From Amphimedon queenslandica (taxonomy: Eukaryota > Porifera > Demospongiae > Haplosclerida > Niphatidae): 57,111 nucleotides of DNA. The notes beneath the pieces were generated by a model that was not told the DNA's origin, made no database searches, and saw only the letters and a list, made by a program, of their open reading frames with translations. Every line of letters starts with the position of its first letter. Positions within the stretch are counted from its first letter, which is position 1. Location: positions 1-57,111 of the forward strand of contig NW_003546572.1 of the NCBI RefSeq assembly GCF_000090795.2. Reading direction: 5' to 3'. This document shows, one piece after another, positions 12,098 to 26,332 of the stretch. The translations under genes and the position numbers were made by a program.

Positions 12098-15000
12098 GTG
12101 GTAGTTATAATCCTTATGGTTCTGACAGTGATGAATCGGACTCCTTTGATGAAGAAGATCCATACTCACACAGACCTGTACATAGCATTATCATTTATTT
12201 ATTTATTTATTCATTTATTTATTTTATCTAAGGTCTTGTCCGAGAGTGAGGGTGAGCTGAAGGAGCTAGCAAGTGAACTGTAAGTAAAAGAAATGAATCC
12301 ACTATCTTCCATATAATACTATCATGTATAGGTCTCAAGCTTTAGCTTCACAACACACCGGGAGTGTCCTTAAAGTAAGCTTTATTGTATGCTTTTAATA
12401 ATAACTATTATTATATTTAGGGGAATCCGTTCTCTGGATTAGAAGAGACTCCTGTATCAATAGAGCAGAGTTTATCCCCTGAAGGACCCCTAGTCATTAC
12501 AAGTGATGCAGTTGCTTGGACAGATGAGCCTGAATATGACCAGTAATGATTGCTCCACTTTTATTTGAGTGTTTAAACTGCCATCATGTGCATGCTTTTA
12601 GCATCTTTGATGCAATAGAAGTTTGCTAGCCTTTATACTCCATAAATTCTAGCACATTACCACTATTAATAATTTAAAATATTTGCTAAAGTTGCAGTAC
12701 TCTATTAGCCATTGAGTTATGCTTTATATTCCATTTCTAGTCATTTGCTAGTCTTCATGTACAGGCCTATAGAACTGCTTGAAGGTGAGTATCTAATTGA
12801 TTCCATAGACTGTTTCAGTTCATTTTATAGAGAGTGACATTTGTTGCAGCATAACACTAGAAAGTGAATTCTTTGCTTCAAAGATTTACCAACCAAACAC
12901 TGAAGAGTGAGCCATAATGAGTATTAGTCATATTGTTTAACTTCTTTCCTTTTCTATAGCTATCAATGTTTCCATTTTACTCTCTCAAAGAACGCCATCT
13001 CTTTCCTTCCATCTCTCCATAACCCTGATGATAATTTGGAGGACAGCACTGGAATGATGCTGTCTCCAAGGATAAGTATTGCAGTTTTTCCAAGGAGTTT
13101 AGCTGATGAAATGTTTGCAAGCTGCTTCATACAACTACCTGAAATTAAACTAGAGGTATAAAAATAAAAATAATAATAATAATAATAATGCATTGATTGT
13201 TATTGTTTCTATTCTTAGAATAAAATACTATTTTTAGAAATTTACTATTATTATTGTTATTCTCGCTTTATTTAGAATGATTATAAAATCATAGTTCCAT
13301 CAAACGATACCAATGACTCTGATTGTTCAGTTGACTGGAGTCTCCATGCCACTAGTTCTGCCATTCCTGTTAACTATATACTCACTCCAGTACATGTTGA
13401 TGAAGAAGCTGATGAATCACCTGATCCCCCACAGATTCCTTTATCATTTCAATGGATACGTGTTCTAAAGTGAGCCTATGAACAATTCTTTATTATTATT
13501 TATTTATTTTTTATTAAAGACACAAGAGATTTCATGTATCAACTGAGACACAGTCAATAGAAATGTAACTTATCAAATTATAATGGGTAGTCTGTATTAT
13601 TTTGATGTCCCTCTTTTCCAGGCTAGTAGAGGAGATGGGTTATAAAAAGAATGTAGAGATGCAGTCAACTGCAGTCTCAGCATTGACTCTTGTCTCTAGT
13701 AGACCCCAAAGCTCAGAAACACCTCAACAAGTTGAGGTAAGTGATAATTGTAATGTGTATTGATGAAGCATACACCTCCATTTAATGGACAGTGTTGGTC
13801 TGTATTTTAGCATGTTGGTCTGTATTTTAGTATTGTATTAATTATTAAGCAAAACAGTGTATTATTATTATTGTTGCTATTATTGTTGTTGTTATTTTTG
13901 TTATTATTTCATAGGATGAAGAGACTGTTCCAGCTGAAGAGCTGGCCCAGATGTCATTGAAACATGCTGAAGAATTGAAGCTAGTACAAGATCAGTATGA
14001 GTGAGTGGTTCACACTATCATTACACTGAGAGCATTAGATTATAATAATTGTATAGAAAGAAACTGGAGCAGTTGTCTCACACTCTAAGCAAAATGAAAT
14101 CAGAGAAAGAGAAGCAAATAAAAGAGTTAGAAGAAGGTTAGGAGTTCATTAATGTTATAGTGCATATACCATTGACTGTAGCTTTGATTGAATCTGAGAC
14201 TAGTCGTACCAAAAAAACAAAATCACCTTTGGAAATAAAGTAAGGTGTTAGAATGACACTAATATTATTATGATGTTAATACAGTATTCATGCAATGATC
14301 AATCAAGTTACTGTGTACTATTATTATTTTTGTTGTCTTGTACAGGAAGTTGCTGGAAAAGAGAAGAAAGCCGAGACTAGCTGGATTGCCTGTTTGGGGC
14401 AAGCACTGGCCAGATGATGTGAGATATAGTATTGCAGTTTTAAGATTGTCTTTTATGTTAGTTTTATGAGAGGCTAGCTTTATTTGCTCATGACAGTCTA
14501 AGAAGACAAGCAGAACTGACTGAAAGAATTAAACAAGAAGTACAATGAGTAGCTACTGATTGAATGCATACATTATTATTATTATATATATTGGTGTTAG
14601 GTACATGAAACATGTGAAGCACAATTGGCAGCTCTACATAGACTAGCCCCTTTAGTTAATAGCTCACCATTACAAGGTATGGATGTACTTGTGTTGTGTA
14701 GAAAGTTTGAACTGATTCCGATCAAGTTTAGATTTATCACAAATTTTAAAGTTGCTCAAAAATAAGGCCAAAGTCCCTTTAAAAGGAGAGAATTCTTCAT
14801 TTTTATAATTTTTTAATGTTTTGGATCTCATTTCACTCTCTTTTTCACTCTTTAGATGTCTGTGTTCCTGCATTGTTCATGCCTTCTTCTACTTCACGCC
14901 ATCTTGTCTATAATCCTCGTGCTAAGAATTACTTCCATCCACCTGGGTCGAATGAGAGTAGGGTCAGCCAGCCTCCATCGTTTTTCAAGCTTCCTCCTTT

Positions 15001-15410
15001 GCATACTCATGGCTCAAAAGGAGTATCCTTATTGAATAATTATTTTTGTACTACAAAAATGTTAGAAAACTTACATGTAGTCCATTGTGTCTGGAGGTAA
15101 GTATCAGTAGTGTAATACCTGAGTCCCTTGATGTCTGCCCTCAGCTTCACCTCAAGCAGATATCTCAGTCCTCAGGTATTACATTACTGATGCACACACA
15201 GACCTTGTGATGATTATCTCTGCATACCAAAGGTTGTTTATTATTGTTGCATTCCAGTATTATGATATTATGCATTCCTTAACAGTTTACCACTAGCTAA
15301 CAACCATCAATCTTTACAATATCAGTCAAGAGATGGTTGCTTCTCCTTCCATTACTCCTGCTCCGCCTCCAAGTGCTTGCGATTATTATCAACAAAACAC
15401 CCAAAAATAA
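10194..15410 (+). CDS. Large multi-exon coiled-coil protein, function unknown
   Basis: Starts MTAAAAERKSLDFKLD at 10194 and ends QQNTQK at a TAA (15408-15410); about 20 exons. The N-terminal half is helical (EEKSDALKKLRTEYENKDRQ), then the basic stretch STGRRWKFRIEPFKKK. The middle looks like a beta-rich domain (ESDICCSITLESEFF, then SPRISIAVFPRSLADEM and DWSLHATSSAIPVNYIL). The exon at 12831-12906 is needed to keep phase. A coiled coil follows (about 13917-14230), then GLPVWGKHWPDD, FYERLALFAHDSLRRQ and a C-terminal module VCVPALFMPSS...VYNPRAKNYFHPPGS...QPPSFFKLPPL. I do not recognise the family by name. The coiled coil and the convergent CCDC92-like gene hint at a cytoskeletal or ciliary role, but this is only a guess. 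The exon structure around 15000-15100 is uncertain. One intron holds a satellite array. Confidence 0.75.
11075..11775 (+). repeat. 177-bp satellite array A (about 4 units), in intron
   Basis: Four tandem units of about 177 bp, aligned on the word TTACATTTT[C/T] at about 11133, 11311, 11488 and 11665. A unit runs through CCAAAAAATGGCTCC, AATTTTTATTACATTTT, GATGTCCTTATGCTGTGTAG, AAAGTTTGAGGTGATT and AAGAAAA. It is followed at 11781-11865 by a small tandem of GGAACTAATGG words. It lies in sense orientation within an intron of the + strand coiled-coil gene. Confidence 0.9.
12018..12098 (+). repeat. (ATT)n microsatellite in intron
   Basis: About 27 near-perfect ATT trinucleotides with one ACT interruption, inside an intron of the coiled-coil gene. 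It creates a spurious poly-isoleucine reading frame. Confidence 0.95.
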
Positions 15411-15501
15411 ATGATAGTTGTCATCATTATCATCATTATTATTATTTTTACACTACTAATAATAACATTATTATTATTATCATTATTATTATTATTACTG
15501 A

Positions 15502-16669
15502 TCATTTTCTATGTGCCTGAGGCTTATAGTACAAAGATTCTGCTTGATGCTTCACTAATAGAGTACCCTCTGTTGCTTCAGACTCCTCTTCCTCCTCTAC
15601 CTTGTCTCCTTTGCCCTCTTCTCCTTGAAATGCAGAATGATGACGAGATGAGTAATTCATAAGACGTAAGGAGCAAGGAGCACTATTAAGGCCTTTGTTA
15701 AGTGAGTATCTTTGCCTGTGGGCTGGAGGAGGATTTGGAGGTGGCGGTATTGAAGCTGTTGCTTCAAGTATTTCATTTGATTGTATTGGTGGCAGGACTG
15801 GCTTCTGTGCTTGCCGCATTTTTAAAGACCTTGCTAGTATTTGAGGCTGCTTCACATGTCCTCTTATGACTTCATCTCTGCTGCTCTTCACCAGTGAGTC
15901 TGTTGAAGGTGATATAAGCTGTCCACTTGTTGCCGAGTGTTTTCTGCTAACAGGGTTTTCACTCTCCATGTTCCCGGCTACCATTTGTTGAGGGAAAGTT
16001 TCAGTTCTTCTGACAGTTCTACGCATTATGTGTCCGCGAGGAGTTCTGATAGGACTCCCAGGTGGAGGGTCCAGGAAACTGCCTGCAGTGGAAGGAGAGG
16101 AGACCGCAGAGTGCTGTCCTTGCTGGAGGGTGTGTATCAATAGCTGTGCCTGGTGGAGCTTTGATACCAATTGGGCTATGGTTGTTGACTTCTCTTCAAT
16201 TTTGAATTGTGTCATCTTTAGTAAGTCTTCCTTCTCTTTTAACAAGTTTGACGTTTGCTTGCGTAGTGTTTGGACTTCTCGCTCAAGGAAATTCATCTTC
16301 TCCTTATGCATTGTTAACTGTGATCTCAAAAGAGCTATTTGCTCTTGATTCTGCAACATTTCTTCCTCCAATAGATTACCTAAGAGAAACCAGAGAATAC
16401 AATACTGACATGATGCCACTGTAGTCAATAATGACCTTGTTTAGAGCTGGTTGCTCCATTCCCACCAGCCATTGTCAGCTCAAACGTTAGTCCTAGTAAA
16501 GAAATAACAAAGACTCGTTGTAGCATGCAAGGAACTTACTGGCACATTTCTGTTGTAACTTGTGTATTTCAGAATGAAGGCCTTTCAGTGTTTGAGAATG
16601 TTCAGCTTGTAAGAAACTTAATGAACTGTTTGAATCCAGTCCAGTAGCTTCTAAAGTACCATAAGACAT
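15502..16669 (-). CDS. CCDC92: CCDC92-like coiled-coil protein
   Basis: CCDC92 is a centrosome/ciliary-base coiled-coil protein. Exon 1 (16540-16669) reads MSYGTLEATG then LQAEHSQTLKGLHSEIHKLQ, very close to the human N-terminal coiled coil (LQREHASTLKGLHSEIRRLQ). Exon 2 continues LTFELTMAGG. The third exon (from about 16380 down to a TGA at 15502-15504) holds a long coiled coil (EEEMLQNQEQIALLRSQL and onward) with IEEKSTTIAQLVSKLHQAQ, matching the human ASTIAYLTSQLHAAK segment. It then has a Pro/Ser-rich tail with RKHSATSG and an acidic EEEEESEATEG stretch. At about 355 aa it is close to the human length of 331. It is convergent with the gene ending at 15410 (92 bp apart) and head-to-head with HINT3. 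Confidence 0.88.
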
Positions 16670-16964
16670 ATCTCTAGAAGCAACGAAGGCTAGAGCTCAA
16701 AAGAAAAGAGAGAGAGGGAGAGAGAGAGAGAGAGGACAATGATTAGATGCAGGTAGCACGGAGCTTGTGTTTGGTTGCCAATAGCAACAGAGGTCACACA
16801 AAAATGGCGGCCAAGTCCAAGATGATGGCCAGTGGAATTTGATAAGGTAATACAAAAAAGGAGTCAAGGGAAGAGAAGATAAAGCAAAGAAGAGAGATAA
16901 GCGAGCAAACAACACCAATCTCTATAAGGAGAAATGAACTTGTCCAAGACGGGAGTATGCAAGA
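16670..16964. promoter_or_regulatory. Bidirectional promoter, CCDC92-like / HINT3
   Basis: 295 bp between divergent start codons, holding a GA-rich run (about 16700-16735) on the CCDC92 side and the word AATGGCGGCCAAG (about 16802-16814), a YY1-like core. No TATA box is evident. Confidence 0.5.
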
Positions 16965-17432
16965 GTGCACGACAGTATCCAGGGGATGGCTGAAAGCAGT
17001 GATCAAGAAAGTCGCTGCATATTTTGCAAGATAGTGAGAGGAGAGACGGACACAGAGCTACTCTACGAAGACCAGGACTATGTCTGCTTTAGAGACATAC
17101 GCCCAGACGCTGAACATCATTACCAGGTCATCCCAAAGACTCATTTGCCCAGTGTAAAACACCTGGACTCAGAACACGTACCTGTGATACAGAAACTGGA
17201 AGAAATAGGAAAGATTGTTTTGCAAGAGAGGGTTCCTGGCTGTGATCAGAATGATGCTAGGATGGGGTTTCATTGGCCGCCATTCTCGTCCATTCCTCAT
17301 CTGCATATGCACGTGCTGGCCCCTGTCTCAAGTATGGGATTCATTAAAAGGAACCTTATCTTTCGTAAAGACTCAATGGCTTTTGTGTCTGTCGAATGGA
17401 CACTAAACAATCTTAAGGAAAAGAAAAATTAA
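16965..17432 (+). CDS. HINT3: HINT3-type HIT nucleoside phosphoramidase
   Basis: Intronless, 155 aa. HIT-family enzymes hydrolyse adenosine 5'-monophosphoramidates through a catalytic histidine triad. The triad is present as HLHMHVL (about residues 112-118), preceded by RMGFHWPPF as in HINT3. The N-terminal CIFCKIVRGE with two cysteines and the HHYQVIPKTHL block also fit. The start may be the ATG at 16965 or the one at 16986 (MAESSDQE); the latter gives a length nearer the family core. An AATAAA follows directly after the stop. The next gene begins 108 bp downstream on the same strand. Confidence 0.92.
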   Translation: MHDSIQGMAESSDQESRCIFCKIVRGETDTELLYEDQDYVCFRDIRPDAEHHYQVIPKTHLPSVKHLDSEHVPVIQKLEEIGKIVLQERVPGCDQNDARMGFHWPPFSSIPHLHMHVLAPVSSMGFIKRNLIFRKDSMAFVSVEWTLNNLKEKKN

Positions 17433-17540
17433 TAAAAATATCAATAATGTTTTATTTTTATTGTGAGTATTAGATTTGCACCGTATTTAGAATTTTAGAT
17501 CTAATTGTTCGTTTTTATTGTGAAATATTAATCATTAAAG

Positions 17541-18642
17541 ATGGCGTCCGATCAAGAGGTAGGAAAAAGATGCCTCAGTAATGACGGGTATTTTGGAACT
17601 GTGAGATTTATTGGACAAGTCCCCCCAACAAAAGGTCCATTGAGTTATATGTATTGCAATCACTTGAGCATCCAATAGGAGAGTGGTTAGGAGTTGAATG
17701 GGATGATCCCTCAAGGGGTAAGCACAGTGGCACTCATGATGGTATAGAATACTTCAGATGCAGGTGAACTAATAACCTACAGAATCTGTAAAAGTTTTCA
17801 AAAGAGATAGACTGTGTTATTCCATGCAGCTCTTATTCTCTTCCTCCACAGGATCCCTAACAGCGGGTCTTTTGTAAGACCCGATAAAGTCTCCCTCGGT
17901 CTAGATTTTGTGCAAGTTATAACAGAAGTAGTTCATGACAGACACTTCACCTTCATTTCACGTCTTTTCTCTTTATCCCTCCCTCCCTCTCTCATTCCAT
18001 TAGAGATACACATACAGTATTGATTCGACTGGTGAGAACGTGTTGGAGAGAGTCTCTACCAAAGACGTGTTACTAATTGCAGGAAAAGAAACACAGAGGT
18101 AATGAATGAGGTTGTTTATCTGTTTGTTTATTTTTTGTTTGTTTTAGTGAATTAAAAGAACTTGTAAATGTTGATTTGTCTTTGACACTACTGAGCACTT
18201 CAGGGGTACCCCAGGGCATCTTAAACACCTGCCCAAGTAATAGAGAGAATGAGAACGAGAATAATAGAGAATGAGAATGAGAATAAAAGAGAATGAGAAT
18301 GAAAGAGAATGAGAATGAATAGGTCTTTATCTTATGATTATTTTAGATATAAGATGTTTGAATCTGTCAAGTACGTTGATCTCCAGCTGGAATGAAGTGG
18401 CTCTGATTTGTTCACAGCTCCACCTTTTAACAACAATCGATTTGAGGTGGGTAGCACTATAGCAATTGATTTTAATTAGTTAATTAAATACGGTTTTATT
18501 GTTCTGTTTAGTTCAAATAGGATGACCACACCCACCGATCCATTATCGCTGCTAGATTCATTGAAAAATGTGACACATCTTATCATTAATAAAATGGGAC
18601 TGGAATGGAACGATGTAATAAATTAATAATAATAATAATAAC

Positions 18643-18680
<38 letters not shown>

Positions 18681-19906
18681 TAGATTGTTATTAATTGTTT
18701 AGTTACGTTTAATTTTGCAAATGATGGCTAACTTGAAGCAGTTGGTTGCGTCCAATAATAATATTTGTTGCCTTGGTAACGGAGGAGATTCTAAAGACGC
18801 ATTTCCAGAATCAATTGAAGAAATTTGTCTTGACTATAATAAAATTAATAATTGGTTGGAGGTAATTAAACTGAGGCATTTACCAAAGTAAGTATATGAT
18901 TATTATTGTTATTATTAATTTTTTGTATTTTTACATAATTTAGGCTTAATGCTTTATTTCTGAGGTCCAATCAATTAATTAATATAGAACCAATTAATAA
19001 AGGTTGTATTTAAATTCATAATCAATTAATTAATTGATTAATTAATTTATTAGGTGATTTCTTTTCCCTAATCTCACTTGTCTTAAATGATAACCCATTT
19101 GAATCTGTAAGAATTTGATTGGTCAGAAGTCATGTGCCCATTTATTCATTTAGTGGTGTTCAGTTGATGCTGTAGCTTCAATTGAGAACTTAAGAAAGTT
19201 ACGATTAATAAAGTCCCCAATATTCAAAGGTACAATGCTGCAGTAATTATTGTTTTTTTTTTTCCTATAAAATGGCTTAATTTTTAGATGAATCTGAACT
19301 TGACGCAAGACTACTAGTAATAGCAAGGGTACCTCAGATTACTTACATCAACGGGTGTCAAGTCAGTCTCCATTTATTTATTTATTTATTTATTTGTTTG
19401 TTTGTTTTTTTGAGCAGATTTACAAAAAAGAAAGAGAGAATGCTGAAATGTTTTATATTAAGAAATATTTCCCGGAATGGATAAAAGCAAAGAAAAGTGG
19501 GGGAGAGGCCTGCTTCCTGTCCAATCACAAACAATATAAAAGACTAAGTGAAAGTACAAAATATATAAAAGTGATTATTTAATTGTTATTGTTGCTGTTC
19601 TTATTATACATTTAGTTCATGGCTTACCTGAAGAAGAATCGATTGCAAAAGAATCACCCTTTGCTCCGACAATAAAAGATAGATTATTAAGTAAACTAAT
19701 AATAATAATAATAATAGTAATAATAATAATATCATTAAATATATCATTTATACATTATAGATCTGACTATATTAGATGTAGCTAGCAGTAAAACTATTAA
19801 GAGGAAGCTCCCTGAGACAATGACAGTACAAGAGTTAAAGTCTTTGTGTATGAGATTCTTCAAAGTGAAGACTATTAACCAGAAACTGTACTATAGAAGC
19901 CATGAG
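17541..19906 (+). CDS. TBCE: Tubulin-folding cofactor E, 5' part; last exon displaced
   Basis: TBCE captures alpha-tubulin during heterodimer assembly. It starts [10 protein letters not shown] at 17541. The N-terminal CAP-Gly domain reads [14 protein letters not shown] (then a 44-bp intron) [18 protein letters not shown] leucine-rich-repeat region follows ([57 protein letters not shown]) with the C-cap [18 protein letters not shown]. The C-terminal ubiquitin-like domain begins [18 protein letters not shown] and stops at LYYRSHE (19906). There a GTAGGG donor leads into a satellite array and the locus passes into ABCA exons. About 30 residues of the ubiquitin-like domain are missing here. They are encoded at 39577-39669 on the minus strand in the matching phase. 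Confidence 0.93.
18233..18322 (+). repeat. GAGAATGA minisatellite in TBCE intron
   Basis: Short imperfect tandem of AGAGAATGAGAATGA-like words at about 18240-18318, within a TBCE intron. Confidence 0.75.
18622..18683 (+). repeat. (AAT)n microsatellite in TBCE intron
   Basis: About 18 AAT units with ACA interruptions, in a short TBCE intron. Confidence 0.9.
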
Positions 19907-19920
19907 GTAGGGAATGTGAT

Positions 19921-20738
19921 AATCACCTCAAATTTTTATTACATTTTCTGATACATATTGATGTCCTTATGCTGTGTAGAAAGTTTGAGGTGATTCCGAC
20001 TTTAATTTTTCAAGTTACGGCTATTTTAAGAAAATGCCAAAATTCTGAAAAATACCCTGTACTTTTTTCCAAAAAATGGCTCCGAAATCACCCCAAATTT
20101 TTATTACATTTTCTGATACATATTGATGTCCTTATGCTGTGTAGAAAGTTTGAGGTGATTCCGACTTTAATTTTTTGAGTTACAGCCATTTTAAGAAAAT
20201 GCCAAAATTCTGAAAAATACCCTGTACTATAGCCCATGGTTTTTTCCAAAAAATGGCTCCGAAATCACCCCAAATTTTTATTACATTTTCTGATACATAC
20301 TGATGTCCTTATGCTGTGTAGAAAGTTTGAGGTGATTCCGACTTTAATTTTTTGAGTTACAGCCATTTTAAGAAAATGCCAAAATTCTGAAAAATACCCT
20401 GTACTATAGCCCATGGTTTTTTCCAAAAAATGGCTCCGAAATCACCCCCCCCCCCAATTTTTATTACATTTTCTGATACATATTGATGTACTTATGCTGT
20501 GTAGAAAGTTTGAGGTGATTCCGACTTCAATTTATCAAGTTACGGCAATTTTAAGAAAACGCCAAAATTCTGAAAATTACCCTGTACTATAGCCCATGGT
20601 TTTTTCCAAAAAATGGCTCCGAAATCACCCCAAATTTTTATTACATTTTTTGATACATATTGATGTCCTTATGCTGTGTAAAAAGTTTGAGCTGATTCCG
20701 ACTTTAATTTTTCAAGTTACGGCCATTTTTAAAAATAC
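19921..20738 (+). repeat. 177-bp satellite array B (about 4.5 units), between TBCE and ABCA exons
   Basis: Tandem units aligned on ACATTTT[C/T]TG at about 19941, 20106, 20283, 20466 and 20643. Spacings are 165, 177, 183 and 177 bp; the first unit lacks about 12 bp and the 183-bp unit has a C-run expansion. It is in the same sense as TBCE and ABCA and begins 15 bp after the last TBCE exon. The flank at 20739-20818 is unique sequence ending in the ABCA acceptor. Confidence 0.95.
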
Positions 20739-20818
20739 CATCTACATGTAATTAATGCATTTAAAGCCATCACTACTCCACCTTCTTCTTTTGAAGGTCA
20801 CAGCTCCACCTTGCTCAG

Positions 20819-22769
20819 CAGCACATGGGCTATTGCCCTCAGTTTGACTCGCTCATTGAGCTAATGACTGGTAGAGAACTATTGACGATGTTTGCTCGAC
20901 TCAAAGGAATCAAAGAGAAGCTAATACCAAAGGAAGTTGAGGCAGAAATAGAGAGAATGAACTTGAAACAATATGCTGACAAGAGATGTGGGACCTACAG
21001 GTAAGACTGTATGAATGGTACATTGTACAATAAAAAATAAAAGAAAACAGAACAATTGATATTACAGCTACTGGTAGCAAATTTAACTAGCTTTAAGTTA
21101 CTAAATTAAATGCTAAAAATTAGGATAATTAAATGTAATTATTGTTTTATTATGCAGTGGTGGTAACAAGAGGAAGCTGAGTACAGCCATAGCTCTAGTT
21201 GGTCAGCCTCCGGTTGTCTTCCTCGATGAACCCACCAGTGGAATGGATCCTGTGACAAGACGATTTGTGTGGAATGCAATCACTGGAATCATAAAAGAAG
21301 GAAGGACAGTGATTCTCACCACTCATAGGTATGATTAATGTAATAGAATGTACTTATGGCTCAAATAATTAAACACTTTAAAAATCACTTTTAAAATAAT
21401 AATGAAAGACCTTATGCATCACTTTAATGTATTGTAAAAGATCCCTGCATGTATAATTAAAGTGTGGACTTGTCATATTATTTTTAACTGATATCCCTGT
21501 AGTATGGAGGAGTGTGAAGCCCTGTGTACCAGACTGACCATTATGGTCAATGGATCTTTGAAAGCTCTAGGCAGTGTCCAACATTTAAAGAGCAGGTACT
21601 ATACTGTATGCTAGCTAATGCAAATGCACACACACAGCTATAAGATAAGGAGAAAGTATTGCATTTAATAGCTGGTTTAAACTATTCAAACTGTTAACTG
21701 AAAATTGTATTTCAATAACTTAATGCACCATGATATTGAGCTATTATTAGTCAATAACAGTTATGCTCGTTTCAGCAGGTATTTGCACTCAGCCTGTGTA
21801 TACTAGCCATGTACTCTTGTTAGTAATGATTATAACAGATAATTAGTTATGTCTGTGTGAGACTCCTTTTATGGTAAAATTGATGTTTGGTCTGACACAG
21901 GTCATAAATTGACTTGTAGTAGGTCGGAAAATTGATTAAAATTACCAAATATAAAACGACTAATGAGATTTTGAAGATCATAGACAAAATGGAACTCAAA
22001 CACAATCACATTAAATTTCTTCATAATTTCTCTGCACAATCATCTCAAGCTTTAATATTAATTTGTTTTTATACTTTTGTTTGTTAGATTTACTTCTGGT
22101 TATCTCCTCCAGTTAAAAGTAGACTCAGCAAGAAGAACCAGTGATAGGCCAAAGGAAAATAAAACCATCAGACAGCGTTTCACAAAGAAGCTAAGCCGAG
22201 CTTTCAGCTTTGAAAAACGTACATGTAGATCTGAAGAAGGTACTGAAGAATTGGAGACTTTTAACAGCCAAGAGAGTAACACAAGAACAACAGCTGCAAA
22301 TGCTTGGGGTAGAGTTACCGTCTTGACTAGAGTGACTAACAGGATACAGAAACTTGTTTCAAGGCGTGCCTCAGAAGACTCAAGCAATATTGAGGATAGT
22401 CCTCTTGAAAAGGCCACAAAGAGGGCCAGCTCTGCCATCATAAACTTGTTCCCAAAGGCAACTGTAATAGAGAAATATCTAGTAAGAAATTGCCATTATG
22501 ATCATACTGTTCGGCTTTTATTAAATGTCTTATTTTTTATTAACTTTTTAGGGATCACTGACTTTCGAAGTGCCCAAGGATGGTGCGTGTCTCTCTGAAC
22601 TCTTTGAAAAGATTGAACAAATAAAGAGAGACATTGGTATCATTGATTACAGCATAAGTCAACCAACACTTGAAAAAGTTAGCAGCTGTTGTATTCAACA
22701 ATCCATTGACGTTCTATTATGCTTGAATACTTTTAGGTTTTTCTTCGTTTTGCAAAACAGCAAGACTAA
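20819..22769 (+). pseudogene. ABCA-type transporter, 3' fragment (second nucleotide-binding domain, C-terminus)
   Basis: ABCA proteins are full-length lipid transporters with two membrane halves and two NBDs. Only the last part is here. Exon 1 (20819-21000) opens QHMGYCPQFDSL (Q-loop). The exon from 21158 has [16 protein letters not shown] (ABC signature) and [12 protein letters not shown] (Walker B, D-loop). It continues into [19 protein letters not shown] (H-loop) and the C-terminal QPTLEKVFLRFAKQQD, stop at 22767-22769. The Walker A exon and everything upstream are absent, replaced by a satellite array. The coding sequence that remains is intact, so it may be the 3' end of a functional gene cut off by a rearrangement or assembly error rather than a decayed pseudogene. 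A Ser/Arg/Lys-rich segment of about 115 residues sits in the C-terminal regulatory region. Confidence 0.88.
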
Positions 22770-22950
22770 AAATGACTAATACTAATATTCTTAGTTTTTC
22801 TCCACCAAAGCAGTCTATATTATTTTAATATTTAATTTTTAGTGACAGTTATAACAAGAGTATTAGATAATAATTTTTTTTTATTTTAATTTTACCGGGT
22901 GAATAGGCGGGTTGCATCATTAAGCTACGCCTCTTTTGCTCATTAAAATT

Positions 22951-23258
22951 ATGCCAAAGAAATACTACTGTGACTACTGCTGCAAATCATTCCAGGATAC
23001 ACCAAAGGCTAGAAAGAGACATTTCTCCGGCCTATCCCACCAAAGACAAAGGAAATACTACTACGAGACTGTCATTAGTGAGCCGCTTAGGGAATAAAAC
23101 AAATTTATTCGTCCATTTTAATAGTACCAGCTGCTTCTAATAATAATACTACCGCCTTATTGTGGAGCAGAATGAGTGGAGAAGAAATGCTTCAAGAATG
23201 GCTCAAGTGTAATCCAGGGATGCAGAAAAGGATTTTTAATGAATCAATATCACAATAA
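22951..23258 (+). CDS. Small ZMAT5-like U1-type zinc-finger protein
   Basis: Two exons around a 47-bp intron (23078-23124), about 86 aa, too short to be seen as one open frame. The N-terminus MPKKYYCDYCCKSFQD...RHFSGLSHQ is a C2H2 finger of the U1-C/matrin type, very close to the start of ZMAT5 (U11/U12-20K, a minor-spliceosome protein). After the intron the sequence gives WSRMSGEEMLQEWL, resembling the helix that follows the CCCH finger in ZMAT5, but the CCCH finger itself is missing. It could be a shortened ZMAT5 orthologue or a separate U1-type finger. It is flanked by the ABCA 3' end and the tail of ERK. Confidence 0.72.
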
Positions 23259-23571
23259 TAATAATAATAATAATGACTAAAAACACATTAAATAATAATT
23301 AATTATTATGAGTCAAAAAAATAATATTAATAATTATGTCATTAGTTCACATCATCTACTCAAAAGTACAGACAGAGAAAAGACACTTAACAAAAGAGAG
23401 AGAGAGTGTGTGAGAGATTTCACTGATGAAAACAAAAATAATTTAAACTGCATGAGGCTAAAGGAGAAAAGGAGGGAAATGAAGCAGCTGCTAATAAATC
23501 AGTCATAAACTTACATGAAAGTTCATTGTCTCTTCGTAAATTAATTCTACAAAAAAAACAAACTATGAATC
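23259..23571. other. Intergenic region, no gene seen
   Basis: AT-rich spacer between the ZMAT5-like stop and the ERK stop, with an (AAT)n run at about 23255-23272. Nothing else recognised. Confidence 0.6.

Positions 23572-26332
<2,761 letters not shown>

Noticed and set aside
16965..17432. Bacterial contamination or transfer for the intronless HINT3
   Set aside because: The sequence matches animal HINT3, base composition fits the neighbours and it is embedded between intron-bearing animal genes.
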